51,573 nucleotides of DNA from the NCBI RefSeq assembly GCF_014132355.1, contig NZ_BLZO01000047.1:1-51573 (forward strand). The letters are read 5' to 3'. Below, in pieces: positions 25,730 to 35,690 of the stretch; position 1 is the first letter of the stretch, and the number at the start of each line of letters is the position of its first letter. A program made the translations under genes and the position numbers. The notes under the pieces were generated by a model, which was given only the letters and a program-made list of their open reading frames with translations, did not search any database and had not been told where the DNA came from. The DNA is from Okeania sp. KiyG1. GTDB lineage: Bacteria > Cyanobacteriota > Cyanobacteriia > Cyanobacteriales > Microcoleaceae.

Positions 25730-27166
25730 ATGGAAAAACAACCAACCTCTAAAAAACGCGCTGAAGCTCTAGATGCTCTGCGTGGATTTGCCATTTTAAT
25801 GATGGTATTATCTGGCATAATTCCTCGTGATGGAACATTACCTGCTTGGATGTATCATGCTCAAACTCCACCACCAAATTATGTATTTAATCCTAATATT
25901 CCTGGATTAACTTGGGTAGATATTGTTTTTCCAATTTTCTTATTTTCAATGGGAGCATCTATACCCCTAGCTTTATCTCGATTAATAAATAAAGGGTGGC
26001 GATACATTTCAATATTTTTATTCATCCTGAGAAGAGGTTTTTTACTAGGTACATTTTCTATAGTTATTCAACATTTTAGACCACACATTATTAATAATAC
26101 AGAGGAAATTCCCGAAAAGTGGAAATTGGCTTTATTAGGATTTTTAATCCTATTTTTAATGTACAGTCGTTTACCTAAATTTTTCCCCAAGTTTCTAAAT
26201 AAACTTATCAGTATAGCTGGGTGGAGTATATGTATTTTAGTTCTGAGTAGATTAACATATCCAGATGGTAGTAGCTTTTCATTAGAGCGTAGCGATATTA
26301 TTCTCATAGTTTTAACTAATATGGCTGTTTTTGGTTCAATAATTTGGTTATTTACTCAATCTAATTGGTGGTTACGTTTAGGATTATTGGGAATATTATT
26401 AGGGTTAAGATTTTCTGCTGCTGATGATGGATGGGTGAAAGAATTTTGGTTTAACTCTCCTTTGCCTTGGATTTTTAGGTTTGATTATTTGAAGTACTTA
26501 TTTATTGTTATTCCAGGTACTATTAGCGGAGATTTAATTTTAAAATGGATGAGAAATAATGAAAGTAGCGATCGCGATTCGATATTAGAAAAATGGCCAG
26601 CTAGTCGTTTTTTGACTATTGCAGTATTAATGATAACTATTGACTTGATATTATTGATTGGGTTACAGTCTAGGCTAGTTTTAGAAACAATTTTAATCAG
26701 CGGAGTTTTATGTGCTTCCGGTTGGTTATTATTCCGGCAACCAAGTAATCAGATAGAAAATTTACTCAATAAACTTTATGGTTGGGGAATCTATTGGCTA
26801 GTATTAGGATTAGCTTTTGAACCTTTTCAAGGTGGAATTAAAAAAGATAGTGCTACCCTAAGCTACTTTTTCATTACTACAGGAATGTCTATTTTTTTAC
26901 TAATTCTATTCACTGTTGTTAGAGATTACTTTCAGCAGAAAAATCTTCTCAAATTATTGGTCTATAATGGTCAAAATCCAATGATAGCTTATGTTGTTTT
27001 TGGTAACTTAGTCTTACCTATCTTGAAATTAACTGGATGGTATGAAAAAATTGCACAAATGACTCAAACCACAAGTGTAGGATTATTTACGGGATTTATT
27101 TATACATTAATAGTGGCATTAATTGTTAGTATTTTTAGTAAATTAAAGCTTTTTTGGAGGACTTAA
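25730..27166 (+). CDS. DUF5009 / heparan-glucosaminide N-acetyltransferase-like membrane protein
   Basis: The 478-residue integral membrane protein has about ten to twelve hydrophobic helices. The N-terminal signature RAEALDALRGFAILMMVLSG is followed by WVDIVFPIFLFSMGASIPLA; together they are typical of the COG4299/DUF5009 acyltransferase-3-like family. Later family parts are RFDYLKYLFIVIPGTISGDL and LVYNGQNPMIAYVVFGNLV. Members are thought to move acyl groups across the membrane onto sugars, by analogy to human HGSNAT; the substrate here is unknown. It starts at ATG 25730 and has no gene partner nearby. A GTCAGGAGTCAG minisatellite follows the stop. Confidence 0.85.
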   Translation: MEKQPTSKKRAEALDALRGFAILMMVLSGIIPRDGTLPAWMYHAQTPPPNYVFNPNIPGLTWVDIVFPIFLFSMGASIPLALSRLINKGWRYISIFLFILRRGFLLGTFSIVIQHFRPHIINNTEEIPEKWKLALLGFLILFLMYSRLPKFFPKFLNKLISIAGWSICILVLSRLTYPDGSSFSLERSDIILIVLTNMAVFGSIIWLFTQSNWWLRLGLLGILLGLRFSAADDGWVKEFWFNSPLPWIFRFDYLKYLFIVIPGTISGDLILKWMRNNESSDRDSILEKWPASRFLTIAVLMITIDLILLIGLQSRLVLETILISGVLCASGWLLFRQPSNQIENLLNKLYGWGIYWLVLGLAFEPFQGGIKKDSATLSYFFITTGMSIFLLILFTVVRDYFQQKNLLKLLVYNGQNPMIAYVVFGNLVLPILKLTGWYEKIAQMTQTTSVGLFTGFIYTLIVALIVSIFSKLKLFWRT

Positions 27167-27229
27167 AAGAAGAAGGAGTCAGGAGTCAGAAGTCAGGAGT
27201 CAGGAGTCAGATTTTAGGAGAAAATCATA

Positions 27230-27396
27230 GCTGCCGTGATTGAGTAAACAATCAAGTAAGTATTTATGCTTAATTATTTACTCAGAATTTGATGAACTAA
27301 AAAAGTAATTGAGATGATTTATATAGTATAAATACTTAACCAGCTACGGATTTTTATACTACTTTTAATGTTATAATTTGACGTGCGGAATGTGGG
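27230..27396. repeat. CCCACATTCCGCAC-family element (copy 2, reverse, partial)
   Basis: The right end is GTGCGGAATGTGGG (27383-27396). The inner part ATTTATATAGTATAAATACT and GCTACGGATTTTTATACTAC matches, in reverse, the element at 28881-29173. The left border is not clear. It ends directly at the tnpB remnant. Confidence 0.65.
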
Positions 27397-27823
27397 CTAT
27401 AGCGAACTTGTTATGAACCAAATTGGTAAATTAATTATTGGTTGGAATCAGAATTTTAAAGATTCAATTAATATCGGAAAAATCAACAATCATAAATTCG
27501 TAAATACTCCTCATAAAAAGCTAATAGAACAGTTAAAATCTAAGGGATTATTAGCGGGAATTGAAGTGATTGAAACTGAATAATTTTATACTTCCAAATG
27601 TTCAGCTTTAAAACTAGAATAGTTAAAGAAACACCAAATTTATTTAGGAAAAAGGGTTAAAAGAGATTTATTTAAAGCCAGCAAAAGAATTAAGATTAAT
27701 ACCGATCTAAACGGTTCATTAAATATAGGCCAAAAAGTAGTGGGAAATGACTTTATTGTCTCATCCCATAGAGGTTGTATAGTTCAGCCAATAAGGATTC
27801 GCCCTTATAAACAAGAAATTTAG
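27385..27823 (+). pseudogene. tnpB: IS200/IS605 tnpB remnant, C-terminal part
   Basis: In one frame, with two stop codons (27581 and about 27621), the sequence reads LVMNQIGKLIIGWNQNFKDS, INNHKFVNTPHKKLIEQLKS, GIEVIETE then FYTSKCSAL, and KKHQIYLGKRVKRDLFKASK, INTDLNGSLNIGQKVV. This is the TnpB region from the RuvC-II helix through the zinc finger (YTSKC) to the RuvC-III Asp (TDLNG) and the family end. The N-terminal half is absent; the MITE-like end GTGCGGAATGTGGG abuts the break. This is a different TnpB subgroup from the one at 43754. Confidence 0.8.
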
Positions 27824-27917
27824 ATAGAGTTATATTTGTCTATATTTTTTGTAACTATTAGAATATTACTACTTGTACACTACTACTAATATTTATGAAT
27901 AAAAGAAGGAGGATTTG

Positions 27918-28277
27918 ATGAGTAGTATAGTTCCTGTTATTTTTGTATGGTTTGTCACATTATTTGGAGCTTGTGTAGGTATTGTCATTGGAGGTACTAT
28001 TGGAGGAATTGTTGGTGCAATTACCAACTTAATCACTAAATTTAGATGCACGATGAGAATATTTAATGCAGCAACTTTTACTTCACTTTTGAGTATGTTC
28101 GTTTTTCTCGTTGTAGCTCATCAACAAATTCAACCTTTAAATTGTGCTGATGGTTTAGATGGACTTTATGCCTGTTTCAACCCACTGCTTATCCCATTTT
28201 GGGGAGCAATTATTGGAGGAATATTTGGCTCATTTGTAGGAGTTATAGTGGAAATATATACTAAATCTAATAGTTAA
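27918..28277 (+). CDS. Small glycine-rich membrane protein, function unknown
   Basis: The 119-residue protein has three predicted membrane spans: VIFVWFVTLFGACVGIVIGG continuing with glycine-zipper-like GGTIGGIVGAI, FTSLLSMFVFLVVAH, and a second GxxxG helix FWGAIIGGIFGSFVGVIVEI. Two cysteines lie in the loop NCADGLDGLYACFN. The start at ATG 27918 is favoured over the TTG one codon earlier because AAGGAGG sits 7 bases before it. Glycine-zipper repeats are common in small membrane and pore-associated proteins, but no family was recognised. A long repeat array begins 10 bases past the stop. Confidence 0.75.
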   Translation: MSSIVPVIFVWFVTLFGACVGIVIGGTIGGIVGAITNLITKFRCTMRIFNAATFTSLLSMFVFLVVAHQQIQPLNCADGLDGLYACFNPLLIPFWGAIIGGIFGSFVGVIVEIYTKSNS

Positions 28278-28287
28278 ATTCAGTTAA

Positions 28288-29436
28288 ATTCAAGACTGTA
28301 TTGAAATATCTCGTATTGATTTTGAATAAATTAATTTTTAAGATCAAACCTCATTAAGAGCGCCATAATAAAAATGTTTTCTCTGATAAATTTATCCCTG
28401 CTTCCTATTACCTATTCCCTATTCCCTATAAATTCAAGACTGTATTAAAATATCTCGTATTTACTTTAGACAATTAGTTTTTAACATCAAACCTCATTAA
28501 TAACGCCATAATAAAAATGTTTTCTCTGATAAATTTATCCCTGCTTCCTATTACCTATTCCCTATTTCCTATAAATTCAAGACTGTATTGAAATATTTCG
28601 TATTGATTTTGAATAAATTAATTTTTAAGATCAAACCTCATCAATAACGCCATAATAAAAATGTTTTCTCTGATAAATTTATCCCTGCTTCCTATTACCT
28701 ATTCCCTATTCCCTATAAATTCAAGACTGTATTGAAATATCTCGTATTTACTTTAGATAATTAGTTTTTAACATCAAACCTCATTAAGAACGCCATAATA
28801 AAAATATTTTCCTCGATAAATTTATCCCTGCTTCCTATTACCTATTCCCTATTCCCTATAAATTCAAGACTGTATTGAAACCCACATTCCGCACTTCAAT
28901 TTGTAACATGAAAATCAGTATAAAATCCGTAGCTTGCTTAGATATTTATACTATATAAATTATCTTCATTTACCTCAATCGAGAGTCAAATTCTCAGATT
29001 ACTTATGGCAGCATAAACACTTACTGAATCCTTGACTCCTATTGACCACTATAATTTACTTCTTATTTCTTATTTCTTACTTCTTACTTCTTACCTCCTT
29101 CTTAATGCATGACTTTTGAATGCATGACTTTTGACTTGTTTTTTATACTACATTTTGTGGTGCGGAATGTGGGTTGAAATATTTCGTATTTACTTTAGAT
29201 AATTAGTTTTTAATATCAAACCTCATTAAGAACGCCATAATAAAAATGTTTTCCCCGATAAATTTATCCCTGCTTCCTATTCCCTATTCCCTATTCCCTA
29301 TAAATTCAAGACTGTATTGAAATATTTCGTATTTACTTTAGATAATTAGTTTTTAATATCAAACCTCATTAAGAACGCCATAATAAAAATGTTTTCCCCG
29401 ATAAATTTATCCCTGCTTCCTATTCCCTATTCCCTA
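28288..29436. repeat. Array of six 143-144-bp repeats, fifth unit interrupted by a MITE
   Basis: Units start AATTCAAGACTGTATTGAAA at 28288, 28431, 28574, 28718, 28861 and 29302. Each holds TATCTCGTATT, CAAACCTCATTAAGAACGCC, ATAATAAAAATGTTTTC, TAAATTTATCCCTGCTTCC and TATTCCC units. The unit from 28861 is split by a 293-bp element at 28881-29173 and resumes after it. Alternating variants (TTGATTTTGAATAAATTAAT versus TTTACTTTAGATAATTAG) suggest dimer-wise duplication for the first four. The array ends four bases before the stop codon of the GGDEF gene on the opposite strand. Confidence 0.93.
28881..29173. mobile_element. MITE with CCCACATTCCGCAC ends inserted in the 143-bp array
   Basis: The 293-bp element has perfect 14-bp ends CCCACATTCCGCAC / GTGCGGAATGTGGG and is flanked by TTGAAA on both sides (28875-28880 and 29174-29179), as a target duplication; the repeat unit around it supports a clean insertion. 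No open frame is inside. A related copy is at 27230-27396. The sharp ends and intact duplication point to a fairly recent move. Confidence 0.88.
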
Positions 29437-29439
29437 ATC

Positions 29440-30948
29440 TTAACAAACATAGTTAATTCTATGAACAATAACACAATCTCGTCCCTGTTCTTTTGCTTGA
29501 TAAAGCGCCCGATCAGCATCTATTAATAATGTACGAGCTGATAATTGTAACGTAGGAATTACACTACTTACTCCTAAACTTACAGTTACATAAGGACTGA
29601 CTTTTGAACAAGCGTGAGGTATCTGAAGTATTTTGATTTCTTTCCTAATTAATTCTGCTCTTCGTAAAGCTTCCTCAATATTTGTATTTGGTAATATAAC
29701 TCCAAATTCTTCGCCTCCATAACGACAGACTAAATCTGTAGACAATTTAGCTACCTTACTAATAGCTTGAGCAACTTTTTTAAGGCATTGGTCTCCCTCT
29801 GGATGCCCATAACAATCATTATAATATTTAAAATAATCCACATCACAAATGATGAGAGATAAATATTTCTTTTCTTGTTTAAGCTGCTCCCATTTTTGAT
29901 GAAAATATTCATCGAATGTACGACGATTAGCTAGAGAAGTTAAACTATCAAAACTGGCAATTCGTTTTAAATTTTGGTTTGCTTTTTTAAGAGCTAACTC
30001 AGATTTTTTCCGTTGAATTAATCCTCCTAACTGAGTTGCTACAGCATTAACTAACTGTATAGAATTTTGCTCTAAGATTTGAGAAGATTTCTGGAAAAAT
30101 ACTAAGATAGCTAAAACCTGTTTACCTAGAATAATCGGTATTCCTAAAGCAGATTTAATGCCTATTTTTTCGGCAACTTGAAAGCCAATTAAAACCGATT
30201 CTTTTTCCTGAGAAATATCTTTTACCCATTCTGTTTGCTGAGACTTCCACACCCTTTGTAGTAAGCTTTGTTGAGAACTGAAAGTAATAATTTGATGCTG
30301 TTGTCTAAATTTTAGAGTTACTGGTAAAGTACCGTTATTACTATTGCTAGAATACCATCCTCTACTAAATTTGAGCATAGTAGTCTCTTGATTAGGAATC
30401 CATGCTTCTCCAAAATCCCAATTCATTGTTTGACAAACTTCTGCTAAAGTTACTTCTAATGCTGATTCAATATCAGATGCTTCACTAATAGCATGAGTCA
30501 CTTTTAATAATAGTTGTAATAAAGCGTTTTGTTGTTGTAATTGCTGCTGTAGCGATCGCAGACGTAATTGGTTTTCAATTCTGGCTAAAATTTCAATTAA
30601 TTCAAATGGTTTTGTAATATAATCTACTCCACCTACAGTAAAGGCTTTAACTTTATCCATTACTCCATCTAAAGCAGAGATAAAAACTACAGGAATATTG
30701 GCAGTTTGTTTATCTATCTTCAGGTATTCACAAATTTGATAGCCATCCATTTCTGGCATTTTAACTTCTAATAAAATCAGAGCTGGAGGCTCAAAATGAA
30801 TATTTTCTAGAGCTTCTTTTCCACTCGTGGCAATTTGCACTTTATACCCTTGCACAGATAACAACTCAGTCAACAGCTTTAAACTTTTAGGATTATCGTT
30901 AATAATTAAGATACTTTCTCTAAGTATAGAATTTTGTTGTTGATACAT
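29440..30948 (-). CDS. REC-GAF-GGDEF response regulator / diguanylate cyclase with altered REC site
   Basis: The 502 residues hold a receiver domain (about 10-130), a GAF domain (about 145-315; FGEAWIPNQETTMLKFSRGW, GIKSALGIPIILGKQVLAIL) and a GGDEF domain (about 335-500; FDSLTSLANRRTFDEYFHQK, VCRYGGEEFGVILPN). The GGDEF signature is GGEEF, so c-di-GMP synthesis is expected. In the receiver domain, the phosphoacceptor Asp is Glu (E61 in LILLEVKMPEMDGY), and the acidic pair reads ND (17-18). The conserved Ser (FISA) and Lys (ITKPF) are kept. The inhibitory RxxD site before GGEEF reads LSTD, so product feedback is probably lost. The ATG at 30948 fits. No cognate kinase lies nearby. Confidence 0.93.
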   Translation of the reverse strand: MYQQQNSILRESILIINDNPKSLKLLTELLSVQGYKVQIATSGKEALENIHFEPPALILLEVKMPEMDGYQICEYLKIDKQTANIPVVFISALDGVMDKVKAFTVGGVDYITKPFELIEILARIENQLRLRSLQQQLQQQNALLQLLLKVTHAISEASDIESALEVTLAEVCQTMNWDFGEAWIPNQETTMLKFSRGWYSSNSNNGTLPVTLKFRQQHQIITFSSQQSLLQRVWKSQQTEWVKDISQEKESVLIGFQVAEKIGIKSALGIPIILGKQVLAILVFFQKSSQILEQNSIQLVNAVATQLGGLIQRKKSELALKKANQNLKRIASFDSLTSLANRRTFDEYFHQKWEQLKQEKKYLSLIICDVDYFKYYNDCYGHPEGDQCLKKVAQAISKVAKLSTDLVCRYGGEEFGVILPNTNIEEALRRAELIRKEIKILQIPHACSKVSPYVTVSLGVSSVIPTLQLSARTLLIDADRALYQAKEQGRDCVIVHRINYVC

Positions 30949-31739
30949 GATTGAGTTGGGGTAGAGTAAATATTGCTTATCAATGGATCATTTACAATTG
31001 ATAATTAATTAAACTTTAATACTTCTTCTTTTTAAGAATAAAAAATCTAACAATTTATTCCCTTGTATCAATACCTCCCCCTTTTAGGAAGAGGTTATTT
31101 CAGTTATCAGTTATCAGTTAGCCTCCTGATGAGGAACTGTGGACTTCAGTACCTCCTGCAATAAGGATACTTGACATAAAGAATATTCTCTTTTCTCTTG
31201 GTAGATTAGAGATAGCGAGGAAACCTAGCCATCTCTCGACCGCTTTTTATCCCCTTAAAAGGGGAGAATTTAGACCACAATTGTTCAGTAATTATCAATT
31301 TTTGAATATTTTGTGTGGCTATTAGCCAAATTTAATTTTATCTTTGTCTGTGGCGAGTTTATAGCAGAAGGAAGAAGGAAGAATAAAGGACCGAAGGAGC
31401 AAAAAATCTTACGTTGTCTGAGTTTTAAGCTTGTGGTCTGTCCTCACCTTTCCTTGGACTGCCATAACATCTCACCGTCTATACGGTGCTTGAAATTGTT
31501 TGGGGTTTGTAGACACTACAGTGGCCCTTTATTGACTATCCATAAGCAATTTTCCCTTCAGGCTTCTTCAAGAAATTTGTGTTATATTTAGAGGGAGTAT
31601 AGAGTTTTAATATTAACTCTTTCAAATAATAGTTAATAGCTGTTTAACTGAATTTTATTTACTCTGTTAAGGAAGCTACAACCATTTTTGAATTGCGATA
31701 TTTACCCTGAACTGTGTTAAACATAGCAGTTTTCAGTTT

Positions 31740-31819
31740 AGTGAGGTACTACCAGCTTTTCTGCTTTTCTGTTTTCAGATATGCTGGTCTCTCAAACCTA
31801 AATTTTTGTACCTCATAAG
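31740..31819. repeat. Small inverted-repeat element with TGAGGTAC ends
   Basis: It begins GTGAGGTACTACCAGC and ends TTTTTGTACCTCATAA. The same ends bound the piece inserted in the intron HNH remnant at 3781-3877, and a solo end lies at 40840. Confidence 0.6.
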
Positions 31820-32273
31820 TATAAAAGTTGCTATCTTTATGTATAACATAACTTTAATATAAAAAGATTTAACTTTAACTAATATAACATTTTCATTTTA
31901 GTGGTGAAAATACTTTTGAGGAAAAACCAATAAGAAATAAAGCAGATCGAGATTTTTGATAGTGGAATAAAGATACAGTTCTTTTTGCCAATTTTATATA
32001 AGTAATTTGTATTAGATTCAGAAAATTTTCAAATCAGCTTTCATCTGGTTTATTTACTACTAATTGTTGGTCGGATGATATCAGCAGAGGAGGATGAAAA
32101 GAGGGCTTAATTTTTAACTTTACTAAATTTTTTAAAAGTTAGTTTAAAAAAACTAGCATTTTTAATACGTAAGCATTTCCTGCGGAATGCTGCGCAAACA
32201 GCTATTAGCGGTCAGCTGTCAGCTTTTTAAAGAATGAAGTAAAAATTCGTTTAACTTATACTATATTTTCGTA

Positions 32274-32548
32274 AGTCTTTCCTGCGGAATGCTGCGCAAA
32301 CAGCTATTAGTAGTCAGCTCGAGGGCAATAAGACCCTGCTTTTAAGGACATAGTTTAAATGAATATAGACTTTAACAACTTTTGTAGTAAGATTAATTCT
32401 AGCTCAATTAATACAGCTTTAAAGCCACAGGAAAAGCAATAGCTGAAGTCCGCAGTTCCGACCACAGGAGGCTAGCTGAAGTCCGCAGTTCCGACCACAG
32501 GAGGCTAGCTGACGGCTGTTTGCGCAGCATTCCGGAGGAAATGCTTAC
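32274..32548. repeat. Inverted-repeat element, TAAGCATTTCC...GCGGAATGC family
   Basis: Ends GTAAGTCTTTCCTGCGGAAT with GCTGCGCAAACAGC, and GCTGTTTGCGCAGCATTCCG with GGAGGAAATGCTTAC. Inside is a 35-bp direct repeat, AGCTGAAGTCCGCAGTTCCG continuing ACCACAGGAGGCT, two copies. Confidence 0.7.
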
Positions 32549-32654
32549 ATTAATTAAGTCCCTATTCCCTACTCTCTCTTTTCTGGAGATATCTCTTGAT
32601 TCAATTAATCAGTTTTTCAATCTAATAATTGCCTTTTATTTATCAATACTGAGT

Positions 32655-32839
<185 letters not shown>

Positions 32840-32851
<12 letters not shown>

Positions 32852-33117
32852 TACAACACAAGTTGATTTTGAAGCTAACTTTGGTGTCACTAAAGCAACT
32901 ACATTAGGAACAGGACGTGGAGTATATCTAACTAAAGACTTGCCTTCATAAACTAGAGATGTACTAGCTCCAGAATCTAACATTACTGCATCCCGAAATC
33001 CTGCTTGTGCTAAAAGTTGAGCAAGTTTAACAGAACCAATTCTTTTATAAGATACACCAATAATAGGTTGACCGCTACGATGAATACCCCAAAATGCTCG
33101 GTGACGAGGTTCATTAA
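32840..33117 (-). pseudogene. Phosphodiester glycosidase (NAGPA-domain) fragment
   Basis: On the minus strand one open stretch reads FNEPRHRAFWGIHRSGQPII, VSYKRIGSVKLAQLLAQAGF and RDAVMLDSGASTSLVYEGKS, then RYTPRPVPNVVALV. The LDSGASTSLVY block is the hallmark of the NAGPA / phosphodiester glycosidase family C-terminus. The N-terminal two thirds are missing: a repeat begins at 33118. The last residues run into the MITE at 32851, which gives the stop. This is a gene remnant bounded by repeats on both sides. Confidence 0.75.
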
Positions 33118-33127
33118 ATTTTCCTTT

Positions 33128-33370
33128 TATTCAATCCTCTTCCTTTTAGGGAGAGGTAATTATCAATTATCCATTATCAATTATCAATTATTGAAGCCTC
33201 CTCTTTTAAGAAGATAAAAAGCGGTCGATCTTCGGAGCTTCCCGTAGGGTGGGATGGCGAGTTATCCTCCCCATATCCAATGGATAAAGAGAAAAGAAAA
33301 TTCCGTATTTTCTTGCTTCCTTATTGCAGAGATACTAATAACTGATAACTGATAACTGATAACTGAAATG
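33128..33370. repeat. Interspersed GTCTAAAGCCTCC...TGATAAC repeat, long version
   Basis: Contains CTCTTCCTTTTAGGGAGAGG, TTATCAATTATCCA units, AAGCCTCCTCTTTTAAGAAG, AAAAAGCGGTCGATCTTCGG, GTAGGGTGGGATGGCGAG, ATTCCGTATTTTCTTGCTTC and ACTAATAACTGATAACTGAT. It is the fullest copy of the family described at 5640. Confidence 0.65.
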
Positions 33371-33612
33371 ACACCAAGCTAATCAAACCCTTACCTAAAT
33401 TTGAGATATAATTAACCTATAGCAATCAGGAATCAGATGTGAGAATTGAGGTGTTCCTTTAAAGCATAGGATATAGCAGTTTTCTTATTCTTATGTATTC
33501 GTTTCTTCCCTCCATACCTATTCCCTATTCCCCCCATACCTAAAACAAAAGTCTCCAATATCTCACAACTAAAATCACATTGCTATAGTTAATTGTAATT
33601 GTGGAGAAAAAA

Positions 33613-34757
33613 ATGAAATTCAACCGTCGTTATTTCCTAATTTCTCTCGGCAGTGCATTAGGATTAGCTTTTAATTCTTGCAAAAATTTCCAGCAAACCA
33701 AGACTACAAACGCAGAAAATTTTAACTCTCAAATTCCCGCAAATCAGACTATTTCTCCCTCAGAAATATCAACTCCATCAACACCCGCTCCTCCAGGAAT
33801 GTTTGCCCCAAAACGAGGAGATATTCGACTCGTAGTTATCAGTGATTTAAACAGTAGTTATGGCTCCACAACTTACCAATCACAAGTAGAAAAAACTATT
33901 CCTTTAATACCTGAATGGCAACCAGATTTAGTGCTTTGTGCAGGTGATACGATCGCCGGACAAAAACAGTCACTTACTGAAGAAAATATTCAAGCTATGT
34001 GGGGTGGTTTTGACCGTTACATTGCCACACCATTACGTCAAGTAAAACAACCTTTTGCTATTACTATTGGCAATCATGATGCTTCAGGTTATTTCAATAA
34101 ATCTCAGGATGGATATAAATATGCAAAAGAACGTAGACAAGCACAACTTTATTGGAGCAAACATCAAAATGATTTAAACATAAACTTTCTAGAAGCAGAT
34201 GGATTTCCTTTTTATTACAGTTTTCTCCATAAAGAAATTTTTATTTAATTTGGGATGCTTCTATTCTTCGGATTCCTAAACAACAATTAGAATGGGCAGA
34301 AAAAAGTCTAGCAAGTAGTCAAGCACAAACAGCAAAAATGCGAATTGTAATGGGGCATTTACCTTTTTATGCTGTTGCTCCTACTAAAAATAAAATGGGT
34401 GATGTTTTAGCTAAAGCCGATGAGTTAATAACTATGTTAGAAAAGTATAATGTTCACCTATATATTAGCGGTCATCATCATGCTTATTTTCCTGGTTATA
34501 AAGGTAATTTGAAATTGCTTTATTCTGGTGCTTTAGGTAGCGGTCCGCGTACTTTAATTGGTAGTGATTTATCTCCCAGAAATACTTTGACAGTTGTTGA
34601 TATTAATTTAGAGGAAAACCAGAGTTTTTATACTACCTATGATATGAACACTTTAGCAGTGGTTGATCCACAGGAATTACCAGAAAAAATTACAGGTATA
34701 AATGGTTCAGTTTTACGGGAAAAAGAAGCTTCATTAAAGTCAAAAATTAAAAGTTAA
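33613..34757 (+). pseudogene. Metallophosphoesterase with Tat/lipoprotein-like signal, one frameshift
   Basis: Calcineurin-like phosphoesterase, likely exported. The start MKFNRRYFLISLGSALGLAF with NSC is a signal peptide with twin arginines and a possible lipobox cysteine. ATG 33613 is preferred to the GTG four codons earlier. Metal-site motifs: VVISDLNSSYG (Asp), LVLCAGDTIAG (GD), ITIGNHDA (GNHD), MGHLPFYA (His) and ISGHHHAYFPG (GHxH). The frame ends early at 34248 after HKEIFI; one extra T in the ATTTTTA run would give IFYLIWDASILRIPKQQLEW and join it to the second part (34338-34757, MRIVMGHLPFYAVAPTK). Everything else is intact, so this may be a recent frameshift or a lost base in the assembly. 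Confidence 0.85.
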
Positions 34758-34808
34758 AATTTAAAAGTTAAAATTTAAAAGTTAAAATTTAAAAGTTAAA
34801 ATTTAAAA
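34746..34808. repeat. AAAAGTTAAAATTT minisatellite after the phosphoesterase gene
   Basis: About four 15-bp units of AAAGTTAAAATTTAA directly follow the last codons of the gene. The final residues KSKIKS look derived from this repeat. Confidence 0.7.
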
Positions 34809-35009
34809 GTGATATTTTAAGTACTTAAAGCCTCTACTTTACAGTAATTTAAGCCGAACATTTGACTTCATCAGTTACTAACTATTTGTGGCATTTCTTA
34901 AGTAAATTGGTATAACATACTGTCTATCAAGGTAATTGAAAATTATTTGATTCTGGTGCTTCAGGTGGGATATACTTCATTAATTGATAATTAATAATGA
35001 ATAATGGAT

Positions 35010-35222
35010 AATTACCGAAAAATCGTGGTCTAAAGCCTCCTCTTTTAAGGGGATAAAAAAAAGAGAATTCCGTATTTCAAACCTCCTTATTGCAGAGGTA
35101 CTGATAACTGATAACTGATAACTGATAACTGAAATTACCTCTAGTTAAAACTGTTACGGAATTGAATATAAGCAAATCTGATTCCTTCTTTCTCCTTAAA
35201 AGGAGAGGCTTTAAACCAAATG
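35010..35222. repeat. Two abutting interspersed repeats with TGATAAC units
   Basis: First copy: ACCGAAAAATCGTGGTCTAA with AGCCTCCTCTTTTAAGGGG to TTGCAGAGGTACTGATAACT and GAAAT (35010-35133). Second: TACCTCTAGTTAAAACTGTT, ACGGAATTGAATATAAGC to CTCCTTAAAAGGAGAGGCTT (35134-35222), inverted relative to the first. Confidence 0.6.
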
Positions 35223-35251
35223 GATTAATTATAAATTATCTATTGGTAATT

Positions 35252-35518
35252 TAATTAGGGCTTGCTGATTAATTATCAAAGTATTGACTGATATTGGTTT
35301 TAGCGTTTTTGGGTTGAAAAAAGTACCAGCTTTTCGGTGGCAAGAGCTGCAAAAAGCTAGTATTTTGGAATGATTATGGCAGAAAAATTGAGGGAAAATT
35401 TTTCCGACTACCTCCTCTATAATTCCCATCTCTCCTGTCTCCTGTCTTCCCCTCCTGGGAGGGGTTAGGGGTGGGTTTTCTCCTACCCCTAGAAGACTTT
35501 TTCAGCAAACCCTAATTA
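35252..35518. repeat. MITE, TAATTAGGGCTTGCTGA family (copy 3)
   Basis: Ends TAATTAGGGCTTGCTGATTA and TTTTTCAGCAAACCCTAATTA. It is 267 bp and carries CCCCTCCTGGGAGGGGTTAG near the right end. It lies immediately before a decayed duplicate of the phosphoesterase 3' end. Confidence 0.82.
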
Positions 35519-35690
35519 GCAGTAACTTATCTCCCAGAAATACTTGAAGAGTTGTTGATATTAATCTAGAGTAAACTCAGAGTTTCTACACAACAGGTTC
35601 TGAACATTTTAGCAGTGATTAATTCACAGGAATTACCAGAAAAAATTACAGGTTTAAATCGTTCTGTTTTGTGGGAATAAAAAAGTAATG
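35519..35690 (+). pseudogene. Decayed duplicate of the phosphoesterase 3' end
   Basis: GCAGTAACTTATCTCCCAGA, TTGTTGATATTAATCTAGAG, AGAGTTTCTACACAACAGGT, CAGGAATTACCAGAAAAAAT and TACAGGTTTAAATCG match 34560-34730 with many substitutions and indels. No frame is left. The block between the two copies is filled with repeats, so an old tandem duplication was later broken up by element insertions. Confidence 0.75.

Noticed and set aside
31313-31591. Open frame of 92 codons
   Set aside because: Composition and codon use do not look like a protein, no ribosome binding site is visible, and it lies in a repeat-rich gene-free region.
33017-33217. Open frame of 66 codons on the plus strand
   Set aside because: It is antisense to the phosphodiester glycosidase fragment and then runs into the TTATCAATTA repeat.
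33128-33370. HEARO/IscB omega RNA
   Set aside because: The GCGGTCG...GGGATGGCG repeat recurs without any IscB gene, and I could not match it to a known consensus from memory; it is left as an interspersed repeat.
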